A stretch of 64,000 nt of DNA. It comes from Mytilus californianus. Taxonomy: Eukaryota; Mollusca; Bivalvia; Mytilida; Mytilidae. The position numbers and the translations under genes were made by a program. The notes beneath the pieces are model-generated. The model saw nothing but the letters and a program-made list of their open reading frames with translations, searched no databases and was not told where the DNA came from. Every line of letters begins with the position of its first letter. Position 1 is the first letter of the stretch. Location: NCBI RefSeq assembly GCF_021869535.1, contig NW_026262581.1, positions 79,389,955 through 79,453,954 of the forward strand, written 5' to 3'. This document shows positions 35,551 through 49,110 of this stretch, piece by piece.

Positions 35551-35711
35551 GAAGAATGTGTCTGAGGATACGAATGCCCCGCTCAAGCTTTGCAACAAAA
35601 AGGGAAAGATGGAAAGATGGAATGATGGATAGACCGAAAGACAGAAAGACGGAAGGAAGGACAGTCAAGGGTAACACTTAATGCCCCTGTCGTCTACAGC
35701 GGGGGCATAAA
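35551..35711 (+). mobile_element. Family D element, minimal copy D2
   Basis: About 160 bp with a D-like start (AATGTGTCTGAGGATACGAA, then TGCCCCGCTC), a GAAAGACGGAAGGAAGGACA stretch, and a 3' hairpin TAATGCCCC ... GCGGGGGCATAAAG. It has no tandem core, so it is the smallest form of this architecture here. It sits about 45 bp upstream (gene sense) of the exon 3 acceptor, in the branch-point zone. Confidence 0.65.
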
Positions 35712-37851
35712 GAAATGTATTGCTATAAAACATAAAACTAACCATACAGCATTATCAAACTGGCATTATATTCTAAAATGATATTTTAAAATTTTGCTTG
35801 AAACAATTTCTATGGCATAAAAAGACCATTTCACAATAAATATGTACACAACACACCTACCTGAGAGAGGGAGTAACTCTTGAAAATTCAAGGAGAAGGC
35901 AAATACTTTTCAGATTAATAATAGGAATTAACAAACTACTCATGTAATGTGAGAAATTAAGTGATCCATTGTTGGTGTTTAACACAACTATCAGCACACT
36001 TGGCTTTATCAGTCAGACAGTTAGTATTGGTGGAGTAAGTTAGAGTACTTTGAGAGAACTACAACCTTTCACAGGCATTCCTAGTCAAAAGAAATCTGAA
36101 TCGAATGTGAAAGAAGATTGAAACAAAAAAGTGCTTCTGCTGAGGAATCCAATGATTGAAATTGAAACAGTGTTTTTATGGACTTGTTAAACCTATAGGA
36201 TAATAAAATCATATACATTTTCTGTTAAAAATGATGGAAAGATATCCATGGAGTCTAAACTTTAACATTAAATTCTTTGCCACTTCCATGACTATTCCAA
36301 GCTCAGCCTATATGTTGACATTTTGTTTTTATGTCAAGAAATCAAATCGTTTTTGTTAACTAGCATTATAGTGAATATATACTTTGCCATTGTTTGAGTA
36401 AACCTATTATGAGATGAAGTAGCCCTAACAGAGTAGACTCATTTATAGTTAACAGCGCTTCCTTGTTGGTTTAATTGAAACATGCATCAATTTTCATTTA
36501 GACATTTTCAAACAGACAGCAAAGACCTCACTAAGCTGTGTAAAAAACAACCTGTCACATATAATATTCAAATCGTCTTAAAACTGGATGACATATTCCA
36601 GCAGACCATTAAGTTACATCTTAATAAATAGATTAGTGTCAGTTGAAGGTGTACTCAATTAAAATCATTATCATTTTCTACATGTTATAATTTTTTATTT
36701 CATTTTTCTGGCAATTTATTCAATTGAAATAATCAATTCAATGACAAGTAATAAGGTGGCTCCCAAATGGTCAAATCCAACCTGTGACCTTTTGGGGTTT
36801 GAAGAGCAACTTTGCAATCTGACATCTCATTTAAAAGGACCTGAATCCAAACTTTAACAATTTTCAAAACACAGGATCAGATCAGTGAAGAACTGCATAG
36901 GTTTAAGTTGGCTTAAAAGTGACATGGTGACCTGAGGCAATTTTAAAATGGACCCTGTGACCTAAGGTTGGTCCTCTACTGGGGCCCCAATAAGAATACA
37001 AATACATCAATACAGCTTTAAATTGTTCTGTTTGGTAATACATTTAAGTACTATTTACACAGACAGAAAAGATGCTAATAGATGCATACCAAATTACAAG
37101 CTATTAAATATGTCTTTTCTGAAAGTAATCCGATCTGATAATTAAGCCAATGTGTTTGCATCAAGGGCCTGTTATTTGAATAAGCTATGCCATTATGGTC
37201 TTAATTAAAACATTTTATGTGGAGAAAATTTCATTAAAATCTCAAATGAACAACAATTTATTTAAAAGAATAGCTTTTTCACAGTTTGATTAAAACACAG
37301 TGTCTTGTTCAAATACCATGTACAAGTGCCAATATGTGATTTTTAGTCGCAGTTGATCAGTCAATTAACAGGATGAAGTATTAAATCGTGGATTTCCCAT
37401 AAATACCATTAAATAATTTGATTTGAATCTTATGTAAGTCAGTGAAAAAACATCAGAAATTTGATTACAATACAAAACACATCAATAAATTATGAACCTG
37501 GAACAAAATGTGAAAGAAGAATATTGATTTCCTCAAAACATACAACGTCAATTATTGACAAGGTATATACATAGATTATACAGAATGAAGCAATTGAAAT
37601 GTAATGTTCGTTAGGATTTTAAAAAATGCATTGAAACATATGCTCTAGAGAACGTTAAACAAAAGACACCACAACGGTTTTTTTTTTTCAGTGATGAAAT
37701 ATTCAATGGTGAGTCAGCAACAACTAAGCAGAAAATTTTCGACAAATGGCTCTCCTTAGAAGTATCTTTTCATTGATACTTAATAATTCAGTAAAATAGA
37801 ATTGCTTTCTGAGTTCTAAATAATGAAAAATTGAAAAACCTGAAATCAGAA

Positions 37852-38301
37852 GGTCCGAGTACACAGTTATTTCGTAGTGCATTTCTTTTAGACAATAAAT
37901 GAAAATTAAAAAAATCCCACCTGCGCTTTCTCAATAATATTTTTACAGTGTGTTGTACTAATTTTGGGACAAATTATATCAAAATTATAGAAAACTTCAT
38001 CGGCTCTAACTCAAAATATGCACAATTTTATGTTAAAGGGGTCTTCAAATCTTTTGACAGCTTCCGAAGTGCTAATTTTTAACATTTTTCAGCTGGACCA
38101 AATCACTACTTTACTTTAAAATTCATGACCCAGATTTTTTTACAGTGTCATTTCACCCCCCTACTTGCTATTTGAGTCATAAAACATGGAGAAATAAATT
38201 TGGAAGGGGTATAAAAAAAATGGCAAGTAACACACTGTCCACACTAGGGACTACATTTGTGGACAACGAAAATCAAAGGACGATAACTGTGTACTCGGAC
38301 C
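37852..38301. mobile_element. 450-bp element with 19-bp perfect inverted ends
   Basis: The left end GGTCCGAGTACACAGTTAT and right end ATAACTGTGTACTCGGACC are exact complements. AGAA lies on both sides and may be part of a target duplication. A 62-codon plus-strand open frame (38145-38333) crosses the right end and so is not a gene of the element. Confidence 0.8.
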
Positions 38302-38360
38302 AGAATTATTTCTTTTTTACCAACTATAATTGACCTACCATATGTGCGTTCCCTAAAACC

Positions 38361-38388
38361 ATAGATGTATAAAACTATACATCTATGC
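38361..38388. repeat. Short palindrome
   Basis: CATAGATGTATA and TATACATCTATG pair around AAAC. Similar in size and in its TGTATA core to the palindromes at 1939 and 2121. Confidence 0.6.
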
Positions 38389-38660
38389 TAAAACTGATCT
38401 AATCACAAACCCTTAAACTTGTAACCTATACAAAGTTTCTATTCAATGGACAGTGACTGAGGGTTCAGGGCCACATAATCTCCATGGAAATTTTAAGGAT
38501 ATGCCAATGCTAATGCAACATCATACAAAATATCACTGCCTTAGCATTAGTGCTTCCCCTTAACAAACTTGAACAACCTATCAATGACAATGTTGTTGAT
38601 GCAGGCAACTTTTCCTATGCCGGAAACAACATGCCTAAGTTTAGTTATGAGAGACAAAAA
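38373..38660 (+). repeat. Decayed family A fragment
   Basis: One diverged unit (ATAATCTCCATGG, TAATCACAAAC) plus a worn 3' end with GTTGTTGATGCAGGCAAC, CCGGAAACAACATGCCTA and GAGACAAAA. The hairpin is no longer intact. It lies about 150 bp upstream of copy A2. Confidence 0.6.
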
Positions 38661-38806
38661 TTGTGGAAAACTGATACTTTCAAGCTGTTTAATATATCCA
38701 TGGACTGAATTTTTTTTTCAAAATTCCTCATTTGACACAGAACTCAAACTCCTTCGGTAGCTATCAACCAACTATTCAATATATTGATTCAGGCATTACA
38801 AATAAT

Positions 38807-39798
38807 AAACTGTTATCACAGAGATATGTCTCGCCTTTTTGTAATTTTGATAATGCAAATGTTGAAATTAAAATTGCAATACTTTAACATGTAAGTTATA
38901 CAAATATTCAAAGTCGATGAACCATGACTGAAGGTACATGGCTAAACAATCTCCATGGAATGAGATGTGCCAATGCTAATACAACTGCATACCAAATACC
39001 ATTGACTTATTATAAGTCGTTCCCTTTAAACAAACCTAAACACAAACATTAACTTGTAAACTATGTAAAAGTTTCAAAGTCAATGAACCATGATCAGGGG
39101 TGGGGCTATATAATCTCCATGGAATTTATACTTGCAAATGCCAATAAATTTGCATACCAAATATCATTGACTTAACATTAGCAGTTCATCTTAAACTGAT
39201 CTAATCACAAACTAATACATGTAAAGTAAGCAAAAGTTTCAAAGTAAATAGACCATGACTGAGGGGGCAGGGCCAAATATTCTCCATGGAAATGAGATGT
39301 GCTAATGCTTATACAACTGAACACCAATTAACATTGACCTACCACTAATGGTTCCCCTTGAACTGACCTAATCACAAACTAATACATGTTAACTTAGCAA
39401 ATTTTTCAAAGTCTATAGACCATGACTAATTGGGCGGAGCCAAATAATCTCCATGGAAATGAGATATGCCAATGCTTATACAACTGCATACCAAATATCA
39501 TTGACCTAACACTAGTGGTTCCCCATAAATTGACCTAATCACAAACTAATACATGTAAACTATGAAAAGTTTCAAAGTCAATAGACCTTGACTGAGGGGG
39601 CAGGACCAAATAATCTCCATGGTAATGAGATGTGCCAATGCTAATTCAACTGCATACCAAATATCATTGACCTACCACTAGTGGTTCACCATGAACTAGA
39701 CCTAATCACAAACTAATACATTGTTGACGCCGCCGACGCCAACGCCGGAAACAGCATACCTATTTCTCGCTTTTTTACTCCGTCAAGGCGAGACAAAA
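38807..39798 (+). mobile_element. Family A tandem-repeat element, copy A2
   Basis: Nearly identical to the copy at 359-1347 over its whole length and in the same orientation. It shares the same start (AATAAACTGTTATCACAGAG) and the same unit order. The trinucleotide stretch differs (GCCGCCGACGCCAACGCC), and the hairpin (39763-39794) has one arm base changed (TTTCTCGC against GCGAGACA). The flanks beyond the shared ends differ, so the two copies are separate insertions rather than a segmental duplication. Confidence 0.75.
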
Positions 39799-40392
39799 AA
39801 TGATGAAAAAATTATATTTTCAAGTAATTTTCTGTGATCTAGGTCCACAACTTCCGCAAAAATAAATCAAATGGAAGGAAACTCAACTCAATCTGTAACT
39901 TCTTAAAATATGACTATAAACATAACTTCTAATCAATTGTATTGTTAGAACCATTGCTCTCTATTAGCTTCCCAAGTAGGGCACTAATATGCAATAGTCA
40001 ATACCTTTTTAATGAGCACTAAATAACAAAAAACTTAAATAAATAAAAGGCAAAGGATAAATGTTTATATCATTCTGACACTCATATAACAAATTGGTCA
40101 TTTTTTTATAAAAAAAATATAAAATCTCATACATTTGCCAGCTTTGATTTTCTGAATTATACCAAAGTTATCATATTTCATGGTAAAATGTCAGCACATG
40201 TATTACTTCCATTGACAATACTGCGGGTTTAATTATCTTATTGTGAACCATTTTTATGGATTCCATAAGTAATGTGTATTTCCAATGCAGCTGTCCATTT
40301 GAGATAAAGTATTGGAAAAAATATCCAATTTAAGAAACACCCTATGTCAAAAATTTCAAGCCTCTAAACCCTCATATGATATCAGTAAATAC

Positions 40393-40640
40393 AAATGGAA
40401 AAACACCCAGGACAAAGAAAGAGGCAAAAGATACCAAATGGACGTTCAAACCAATAAGTAAAAAATAAACTGACAATGCCATGGCAAAAAAGAAAAAGAC
40501 CAACAGACAAATAACAGTATACAAACACAAACATAGGAAACTAAAAACTGAGCAACACTAACCCCATCATAAAACAGGGGGTGATCCAAGGTACTCTGGA
40601 AGGGCAAGCAGATCCTGCTCCATATGTGGAACCCGTGTCA
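40393..40640 (-). repeat. Mussel dispersed repeat P, copy 2 (inverted)
   Basis: AAAGATACCAAATGGACGTT, ACTGACAATGCCATGGCAAA, GAGCAACACTAACCCCATCA and GGAAGGGCAAGCAGATCCTG. It is opposite in orientation to the copy at 27450, about 12.7 kb away. Confidence 0.65.
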
Positions 40641-42477
40641 ACATTATCTACCGAGTTTCTTCACTTTTTCTTTCCAGGTATGTTGCTGTGTAATGTCACA
40701 TCATTATTGATGTCTTAGTCATTAATGATTTGTTTTTTTATGGAATGCTTAAATTTTTTCTTTAATAAACTGTTATATAAATATAATCATATAATCATGC
40801 ATTAAAATTTTGCAAACCATTTTTACAATATACATTAGATGGCAATTAGTATACAATTACACTGTAATGCCAGAGTTAACTTCTTACCACTATTTTATAG
40901 GGTGATAACAAACTTATAATTAAATAACAATAATTATCACCAATAAATTTTCTCAAGGCAGTTCAACATTTTCAAAAATACTACTGAAGTAAAAGCAATT
41001 TCCTCGGTGTGTAATTAAGCAGGATCTCTAATCAAATTGTTCCTTCTTCTCAACGCTAGAATCTTAATTAAGTAGTAGAAGCAATTTATAAACGCTTACA
41101 GGCTGCAAGTTTGAAGGTCTGCTGAACATAATTTGATTTTTAAAGCCAAAATTGATGATGAAAGCCGAGTCAATATGTACAGATGTAAGCACAGGAATTT
41201 TCTTATTAATCAACATATGTACTTAGTATATTAACAGTAGTTATGTTGTGATGTAATTCTTTGGCTCAATAAAATAAAAAGTCATCAATAGACAACATGT
41301 ACAGGTAAAATAGAAATATCGGTATACGGGGGAGGACTTGATGGCTTAAAGTTCTGCTGTATAAATCATTAATGTCATTTTCTATATATAAAGGAATAAG
41401 TACATTTTGGGACTTTTTTAGCCCTCTAAAAATCTCCAAATAAAGTTTTTTTTACAGTATTGCATGAACAGAGCAATGAATAAATTAAAGGCAAATAATC
41501 AAGGAATTAAAATACACTTCAAATCTTCTTCCAGAGTTGCATTGGTGAATGAAAAAAATAATTTTGAAACACCTTTTTTGCCACAGGAACCTTCCCTTTT
41601 TTATTTCGGGATCCACACATTTGAGGTACAACCTTAAGAGGAAGTCTAGGGTTTTGTCTGGACTTCATTGATCTACCAAAGACAATTTTTTAAAAGGTGC
41701 TGACTCATATTCAATTGGATGTAGACAGAAATGACTAAGCTATGTCTTAGCACCAGGAATTACTTAAAAAAAACTTGATGATGCCATTAAAGTAGACCAT
41801 GGTACATTGGTGTAAGCAATCTAGCTTTGTAAGTTATAGTATTGGATTTAGAATGTGAAGATAAAACATGTACTGTAGCTATATTAGTTTGTCTAGCTTA
41901 TTCAATACAACTAGTTGTGCTACCATAAGCAAAACAGTATCAACATAGCCATATTCTTCTGAAATGTTCCTTTCCTTGATTTTTACAATAGCCTAATGCA
42001 AAATATGATAATAGTATTAGGAGATTTTGGATATGGCATGTAATTAGAAACAGTATTCTACCTATTTTGAAAAGACAATTTCATCATGATTTTGAAGAAA
42101 ACAGACATAAATTGTTAAGAGATGGCTAAGCAGATTTTTAGTAGATGGCTTGACAGCCAGACTAATAAACAACAAATTTACATAACTAAATCACATGCAT
42201 CCAAGAAATTATGTTCACTGAATGGACTGTCTGTCAATTTGTTAAAACAAATACACGATAAGTGACTTTTTTGGGTGTTAAACTGATCTTATTACAAAAG
42301 ACAAGTGATCAATACTAATTGCCCTGTTTATTGGTTTTTATGTTCGTCTTGCTGCATTGCTACAACTTTAAAAGTTTTAATAGCATCTGAGTGAGTTTAG
42401 GGTTTCAGGGAAAATGGTTCTAACTAATCGTAATTAGCCAAGCTTCATGTAGTTCAGAGAACAGTAAATTGGTATCG

Positions 42478-43080
42478 TCAATTCAGAAATTATTGCGAGG
42501 TTTTTATTAAGGATGTTCGCTCCTCTTGTTTTTGAATTTTTGCCAGATATTCGGAATACTCTGGTTTTATCCATGTAGTGCCATAAAAATTTTTGCCCAC
42601 TAACCCCTACTTTTCTTTCCATAATTTGATTACCGGTACATATAGTTTTAAATGTCATCTTTGAAAATCTTATAAAATCCTTGTTATTTTTTCATCGTTT
42701 TTGAAAGAAAAAAGGTGCCAATGTTAAAAGTATGAAAAATCTAGAGAGAATTATTTCCCGCCAAATTTTCAATGGCTTATATCTCAAAAACAAGCACACG
42801 GACCCTTCATTTTTTTTCTGCTTTTTTAGCTTCTTTATTCAATACTATCAATTTATAACAGTCTTTTAAAAAGCTTGTTATTTTGAAACAGAGTAGCGAA
42901 CATCCTTAATACAAATAATGCAACTGGGAGAGGATCGCAATAATAATAACTCACATTCTGATATCCGATACTTATATCTGTATGCAGATTTTCCTGAATT
43001 CCCAATAGTTAATTCCACATTTTGACCTTTCTTCAAAATCGCAATAATAAATGCATGCAATAATATCTGAATTTACAGTA
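42478..43080. mobile_element. MITE M3, same family, split by a nested element
   Basis: The left part ATTCAGAAATTATTGCGAGG and the right part AATAATATCTGAATTTACAG match the other copies. The middle is interrupted at 42511-42905 by an unrelated element with its own inverted ends. Confidence 0.8.
42511..42905. mobile_element. TTAA-flanked inverted-repeat element nested in MITE M3
   Basis: 395 bp with ends GGATGTTCGCT and AGCGAACATCC, flanked by TTAA on both sides (42507-42510 and 42906-42909). A TTAA target duplication is the hallmark of piggyBac-type transposition, so this is probably a non-autonomous piggyBac derivative. No transposase is encoded. Confidence 0.8.
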
Positions 43081-44049
43081 ATTAATATTTTATTTCACCT
43101 TCATGTAAAATGTTTTTCCTAAAAAAATTAGTGATTTAGAAATAAGATATTCAGGTACATGTACAAGCTGCAAGGCCTGATTGTAAAATAGATAAAAGTA
43201 TGACTAAATATCAAGGTTATAGTTTCATTCTGCACTTCATGTAACAAACAGTATGTAATTAACCTCTACTGCACGTTGTATTGACTTTTGTTGAAGAAAC
43301 TATTTACAAGTAAATTTGTAAATATTTGTATTTTACATGTAAAACAACAGAGCTATTAACCCATAATTTTCTTTGGCAAACAACTTTGAATTTCACTGCT
43401 TTTTGTTTATTTACCAATTGGAATACATTTTTCAAGTGCTATTAAATAATATCAACTGATGTTTGCAAACCATTACATTCCAGAATTTCTTCAAGCCTTA
43501 TATTTACAGATTTAATAAATGTTTTGAACCTTCATGCGTAAACAGATTTTTAAGTTTAACTTCATTTGTGAACATAGTTGATTGGTTGAGATACTTTTGT
43601 AATAAATGTGTCAAATCAAATTGTATGCACCAAAACATGGTAGCATATAATTTTGTCACCTTTGAAAGTATGCAAATGAGATAAGGTCTGCTTTACCTTG
43701 AGACTTTTTAGAAGGAATGATTAACTGATGACTAAGGCCAATAAAATCAAGACAAGTGCATGTACCAAGAAACACAATAGAAATGACAGGCAACAAAAAA
43801 CTATTCCTGAAACTCACTCCAGAATTATAACAGACAGACATAACCTGGTATTGAAACTCAATACACTGTGTCAATCTTTACCTAAACAATCAACATAGCA
43901 TTGAAGACTGTAGTATTTATTCATGAAACTAATATCATAGAAGGAATAGACTATTGAGTTACCTAGTCCTGAAAATCAAACAGAAGTTGCACTGGACTGC
44001 AGTAGTACTAGTCTTGCCCTAAACCTTACATCACAGCAAAAGTTAACTG

Positions 44050-45092
44050 TGACAGCCTAGCAGTAACATGAATCTAACAGCTATAACATGAATCTAACAG
44101 CAATAACATGAATCTAACAGCAATATCTTGAATCCAACAGCAGTAACATGAATCTAACAGCAGTAACATGAATCTTATGGCTAACATGAATCTAACAGCA
44201 GTAACATGAATCTAACGGCTAACATGAATTTAACAGCAGTAACAAGAATCTAACTACAGTAACATGAATCTTACAGCATTAACATGAATCTAACAGCAGT
44301 AACATGGATCTTACGTCTGTAACATGAATCTAATTGTATTATCATGAATCTAACAACAGTAACATGAATCCTACTATAGTAACATGAACTATACAGAAGT
44401 ATCATGAATCTAACTACAGTAACATGAATCTAACAGCAGTAACATGAATCCATCAGCAGTAACATGAATCCAACAGCAGTAACATGAATCTTACAGCTGT
44501 AACATGCATCTAACTACAGTAACATGAATCTTAAAGGCAGTAACATGAATCTAACAGCAGGAACATGAATCTAACAGCAGGAACATGAACCATACAGAAG
44601 TAACATGAATCTAACTACAGTAACATGAATCTTAACGGCAGTTACATAAATCTAACAGCAGTAACATGAATCTAACAGCAGTAACATGAATCCAACAGCA
44701 GTAACATGAATCCAACAGCAGTAACATATATCTTACAGCTGTAACATGCATCTAACTACAGTAACATGAATCTTAATGGCAGTAACATGAATCTAACAAC
44801 AGTAAAATGAATCTAACTATAGTAACATGAACTATACAGAAGTAACATGAATCTAACTACAGAAACATGTATCTTAACGGCAGTAGCATGAATCTAACAG
44901 CAATAACATGAATCTAACAGCAATAACATGAATCTAACAGCAGTAACATGAATCTTACGGCTAACATGAATCTAACAGCAGTAACATGAATCTTACAGTT
45001 GTAACATGCATCTAACTACAGTAACATGAACCTAACAGCAGTAACATGAATCTAACAGCAGTAACATGAGTCGAACAGCAGTAACTAGAATC
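44050..45092. repeat. 20-bp minisatellite, about fifty units
   Basis: Unit AACATGAATCTAACAGCAGT repeated for just over 1 kb, with point changes and some units of 15-21 bp. Local stretches share the same variants (for example the GAATCTTACGGCTAACAT type), suggesting higher-order duplication inside the array. All frames are broken by TAA or TGA. Confidence 0.95.
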
Positions 45093-48000
45093 TGCATAGT
45101 ATAAAAATGACAAATTACAAAAACAAATACCTGAAACTTGCACCATAGATTTTTTTAAACATTGTATTCTCCAAAAATATTATCTTGAGCAAAGCTGTTG
45201 ATGTTATTCCAGAAATATGTGTTTTATGCTCTTTGACTTCTATCATATGTTTACAACACATGATTTAAGTAGCTATCACCCGATTTTTATTGTATCATTT
45301 AAGTAGTGTTGGCTTGGCAACTAAGGTCTTAGAAAAAGAATTAACAGTTCCTTATTCTCAAATTAAGGTATCTTGTAATTTTGGTATGACTTCAGATTGC
45401 CTTACTGTTAACCAATTTATTTTTGTGAATACTTTGTTTCTCTATTACCCTTTATTTTCTTGATTTTCTAATTTTCTTGATGCATTTATATAAAAGAATA
45501 TAGATATAGAAGATAAAATTTTACAAAATCGAGACAATTTATATGTGCACTATTTTCCTACTCATGAAAGTCACGAAAATAAATGATTCACGAACATTAG
45601 TTGGTTTACAGTATTTTGAAAGAACTTGTCATTTAAGTGGTTCCATGAAACTAGCCTCATCATGACTTTGTATCTATACAACAGCCAGTTCAATGTCTAT
45701 TATAGCTGTCTAAGTTTTCTGTTGTTGACTTTAGTATACTCTTGACATTTCTAACCCTAACCTACAGAGCTCTGATGAGGTGATTCACTTTAATTTATCT
45801 TTGGATTCCAGCCACTTTATTGAGATGATTGATACAGTAGATACTGTGGTGTTTCCCTCAAGGTTACATTCTGAAATCTTGCACTTTTGATCTTTACTTT
45901 TATAATGAAATGGTTCTGTTAGATTCATTTGTTTGGAAGGTAAATCAAATATTGCTGAAATCATACCACATCTTCTTATTTTTATATTTCTATACACATT
46001 TACACATTTTTGAGGAGCATCATTTAAAAAAAACAACTAGTTTTGTTTGTTGTTTTTTTGAACAATTGGAAATAAGGATATGAAGTATATAAAGGTGAAA
46101 AATCAAATGAAATACGAAGAATCAACCAATATATTATAGAAACTAGGCTTAAATTGCTGTGGTTCATCAAGAGTTTCTGCATGGTCTTCACTGATGAACT
46201 TTTGATATCATATCTTATGGCATGCTGAAAGGGCCAACCTTTGATCAATATTATGAAAATTAATAAAAATGAGTGTGGATATAAGATTCTATCTGTTTTT
46301 TAATGAAATAGCTTTTGATTGGAAATATATACTGTGTAACTCCATATAATGTGTAGCACCTGGAGCCTTAACCTTTTGAAACCTTGAACTCAGGTTATCA
46401 AATTATTCTCCCAGGAAATCTATTTAAAAGGGAAAATTCAATTCATTTGACAAACTTTTAAATTTCCATATAGATTTATTTCTTGTCACATTTTGTATCC
46501 TCAGAAATGATGTTGAAAAAGCAGTCAATAATTATGACAGCCTAAATTAAAAATATACTATAATATCCTTTAGAAAATGGTATGAAACCACATCAAAGCA
46601 AGCTGGTTTAGGCATGTAGAGAGAACAAGGATAATGCATATGGACAAGATAAAACATTAATTATTCCCTTGTTAAGAATAAATTGAGATGTTGGGTTTAT
46701 TTCAATGAGACAGCAATCAAAAAGGTAGACTCAAGCTTAATTTCAGTTCCTGATTATTTTGTTTCTTTTATAACCCCTTTTCAAATGTTCTGTTATAAAC
46801 AAGTGTTTGCCAGTATACTAAGTTACTAACACCGAGTGATCATTACCCTGGGGCAGTCAGTTAACACATAACAGATTGTGTCTAAAGAGATTGTTTGTGG
46901 AAGAGGATAAATTGTAGAAAGTCTACCTAGTATCTGGACGTAAAGAGGTCAACATAGAGTTTTCAACAATAGACAAGTTCTATACAATATGTAAAGGTTG
47001 AAAATAGCCCAAATCAAAGTTGGAATTAAATTTAACAAAGACCATACGCCATCAATTCCACATTCCCTAAACTTGTTTATTTCATTTTCAATCTTAAAAA
47101 TATCTGCAATTGTATGACTAACAACTGACAACATTTGGTTTTTTTTTTTAACTTTGTGCTTGAGGTAAAATTAACATGTGCTATACAAGAAATTTGTGCA
47201 ATTATTTTTGTGTTTAGATAATCATCCTTCAGACTAAAATAGCTTCGTTTCTTAATATAAACAGGGATGTTACAACCACTAATTATTGTGGTAAAACTTG
47301 AGAATATTCCAAAATAACAATTCAAGATGCAAGAATTCCAAAAATCCAAAATAACACCCAAAATTGATTTCATTGCATGAAATTGTACAAAAATTAAAGA
47401 GTAGATAAAATGTATACTTAAGAAGATAATGGCTTACAACTTTTACATGGTACATGTAGTCTGAAATTAAACATGGATATCCAGTTACTAAAACATTATC
47501 TGATCATATCTGCAACCTCCATTACCCAAGCTGTCAGTGATCAACTTCAATCATAACATGCCAAAATACATCTATAACCCTACCTGTTTTTAAGAGCTTA
47601 TCCGAGGAAACATGGATGAATTGTACACACATTCCAACACAAACATAACGGTTTAATTAGCACTAGTCATCAACACAAACACTTAGATCACCTATTAATT
47701 AGATTTTTTTTATAGATCCAGGGTAATAATCCATATCTAATATCGCAACATTAATAATTCCATTGGCAAGGTCTGCCTGCAACAGACTGTGGAAAATGCT
47801 CAAATTTTTACAACCTGGCAATCATTCTAAATTTAGCTGACACATTGATGAAAAACAGTAGATTTTCCAATCATCTAATTTAATTAAAACACTCTACTGT
47901 AGCTGGAGAAATGATTGTCTTCGGTTAATGGGTTAACTCTCATTCCCAATATAATCTGTGTTAAACAGACTGATTCCTAGAGAGGACTAGGAAAGCACTG

Positions 48001-49110
48001 TTCTTATTACTGCCTTTTGTGTACACAAACATGTATTGAGATTTCCAATATCGAATCAATAACATAGTTGTCTTTTGATCGGGAATACTAAATGTGTAAC
48101 ATTCACATTTAGCTCTTATTGATAGAACCATGCTACAACTGTCAATAGATAGAAATTGTGTCAATTTCACTTTTTTTTATTTGAGGACAATTTAAATAGG
48201 CCGGTATTTTTATTGACGCCTGTTAATTTATTTCCAATTTTCCCTTTTGAAATTGCTGATTTAATGGTAATTTTATGCCATCAATAAAATTGTAAAAATT
48301 AATAGATGAATACAATATAAAAGGACAGACAGAAGCCGAACAGCTGTGAAGTCCATCTGATCAATACTATTGATTGATAAATGATGAAGAGCAATAACCA
48401 AGGGGAGTAACTCAATTCTTACAACATAACTTAATATTCATAAACTTGACAACATCTGATTAAAATATAGATATTGATTTGTTTTGTTTGACGATAAATT
48501 AACAAAGCAGAGTTGGTAAATGCTAAGTTAACAATTAAGAGTTTTTAAAACATAAGTTTTACATCCTCGTTTAGCTGTAAAATGTACAGGAATGAATTAT
48601 AAATTTGTAAAAAAAAAATTTCAAAACTAGAAAATAGGATCAAATTATTTTTGAAGTAGGCAAATTATTTTAAAAGCCTATATTAATAGCTGCAAATTAG
48701 ATTTGAGGCCACCATGAAGTAAAACTTGAGATCAAATCTAAAAATCATATCTAAATACTTAAAATATACACAGGCAAATATTCCTCATGGAAAGTCAGCA
48801 ATAAATAAATTTTTAGATTCTTTTATCAAATCTGTTGATGACCTTCACCAAAAAATGTTAGGAATCATTCAGAATTAAGGCAAAATGTAAAACAAAATAT
48901 TATAAAAAAAAAATTATGGGGATTGTGTCCACATGTGGACACAGATGATGCCCCCGCTTGCATATCATATAGTTATAAAGGGACATAACTGAAGAATGGT
49001 AAAAGTGACGCTACCCAAATTTGAACTTGATCTGAGTTTCATGGTAATAAGCATTGTGTGTAAGTCTCATAACATTTGGTTGAGGCTAACTTAAGTAGAG
49101 AACAGAAACT

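Noticed and set aside
44050-45092. 20-bp repeats considered as a CRISPR-like array
   Set aside because: There are no unique spacers; units are contiguous, and the window is eukaryotic.
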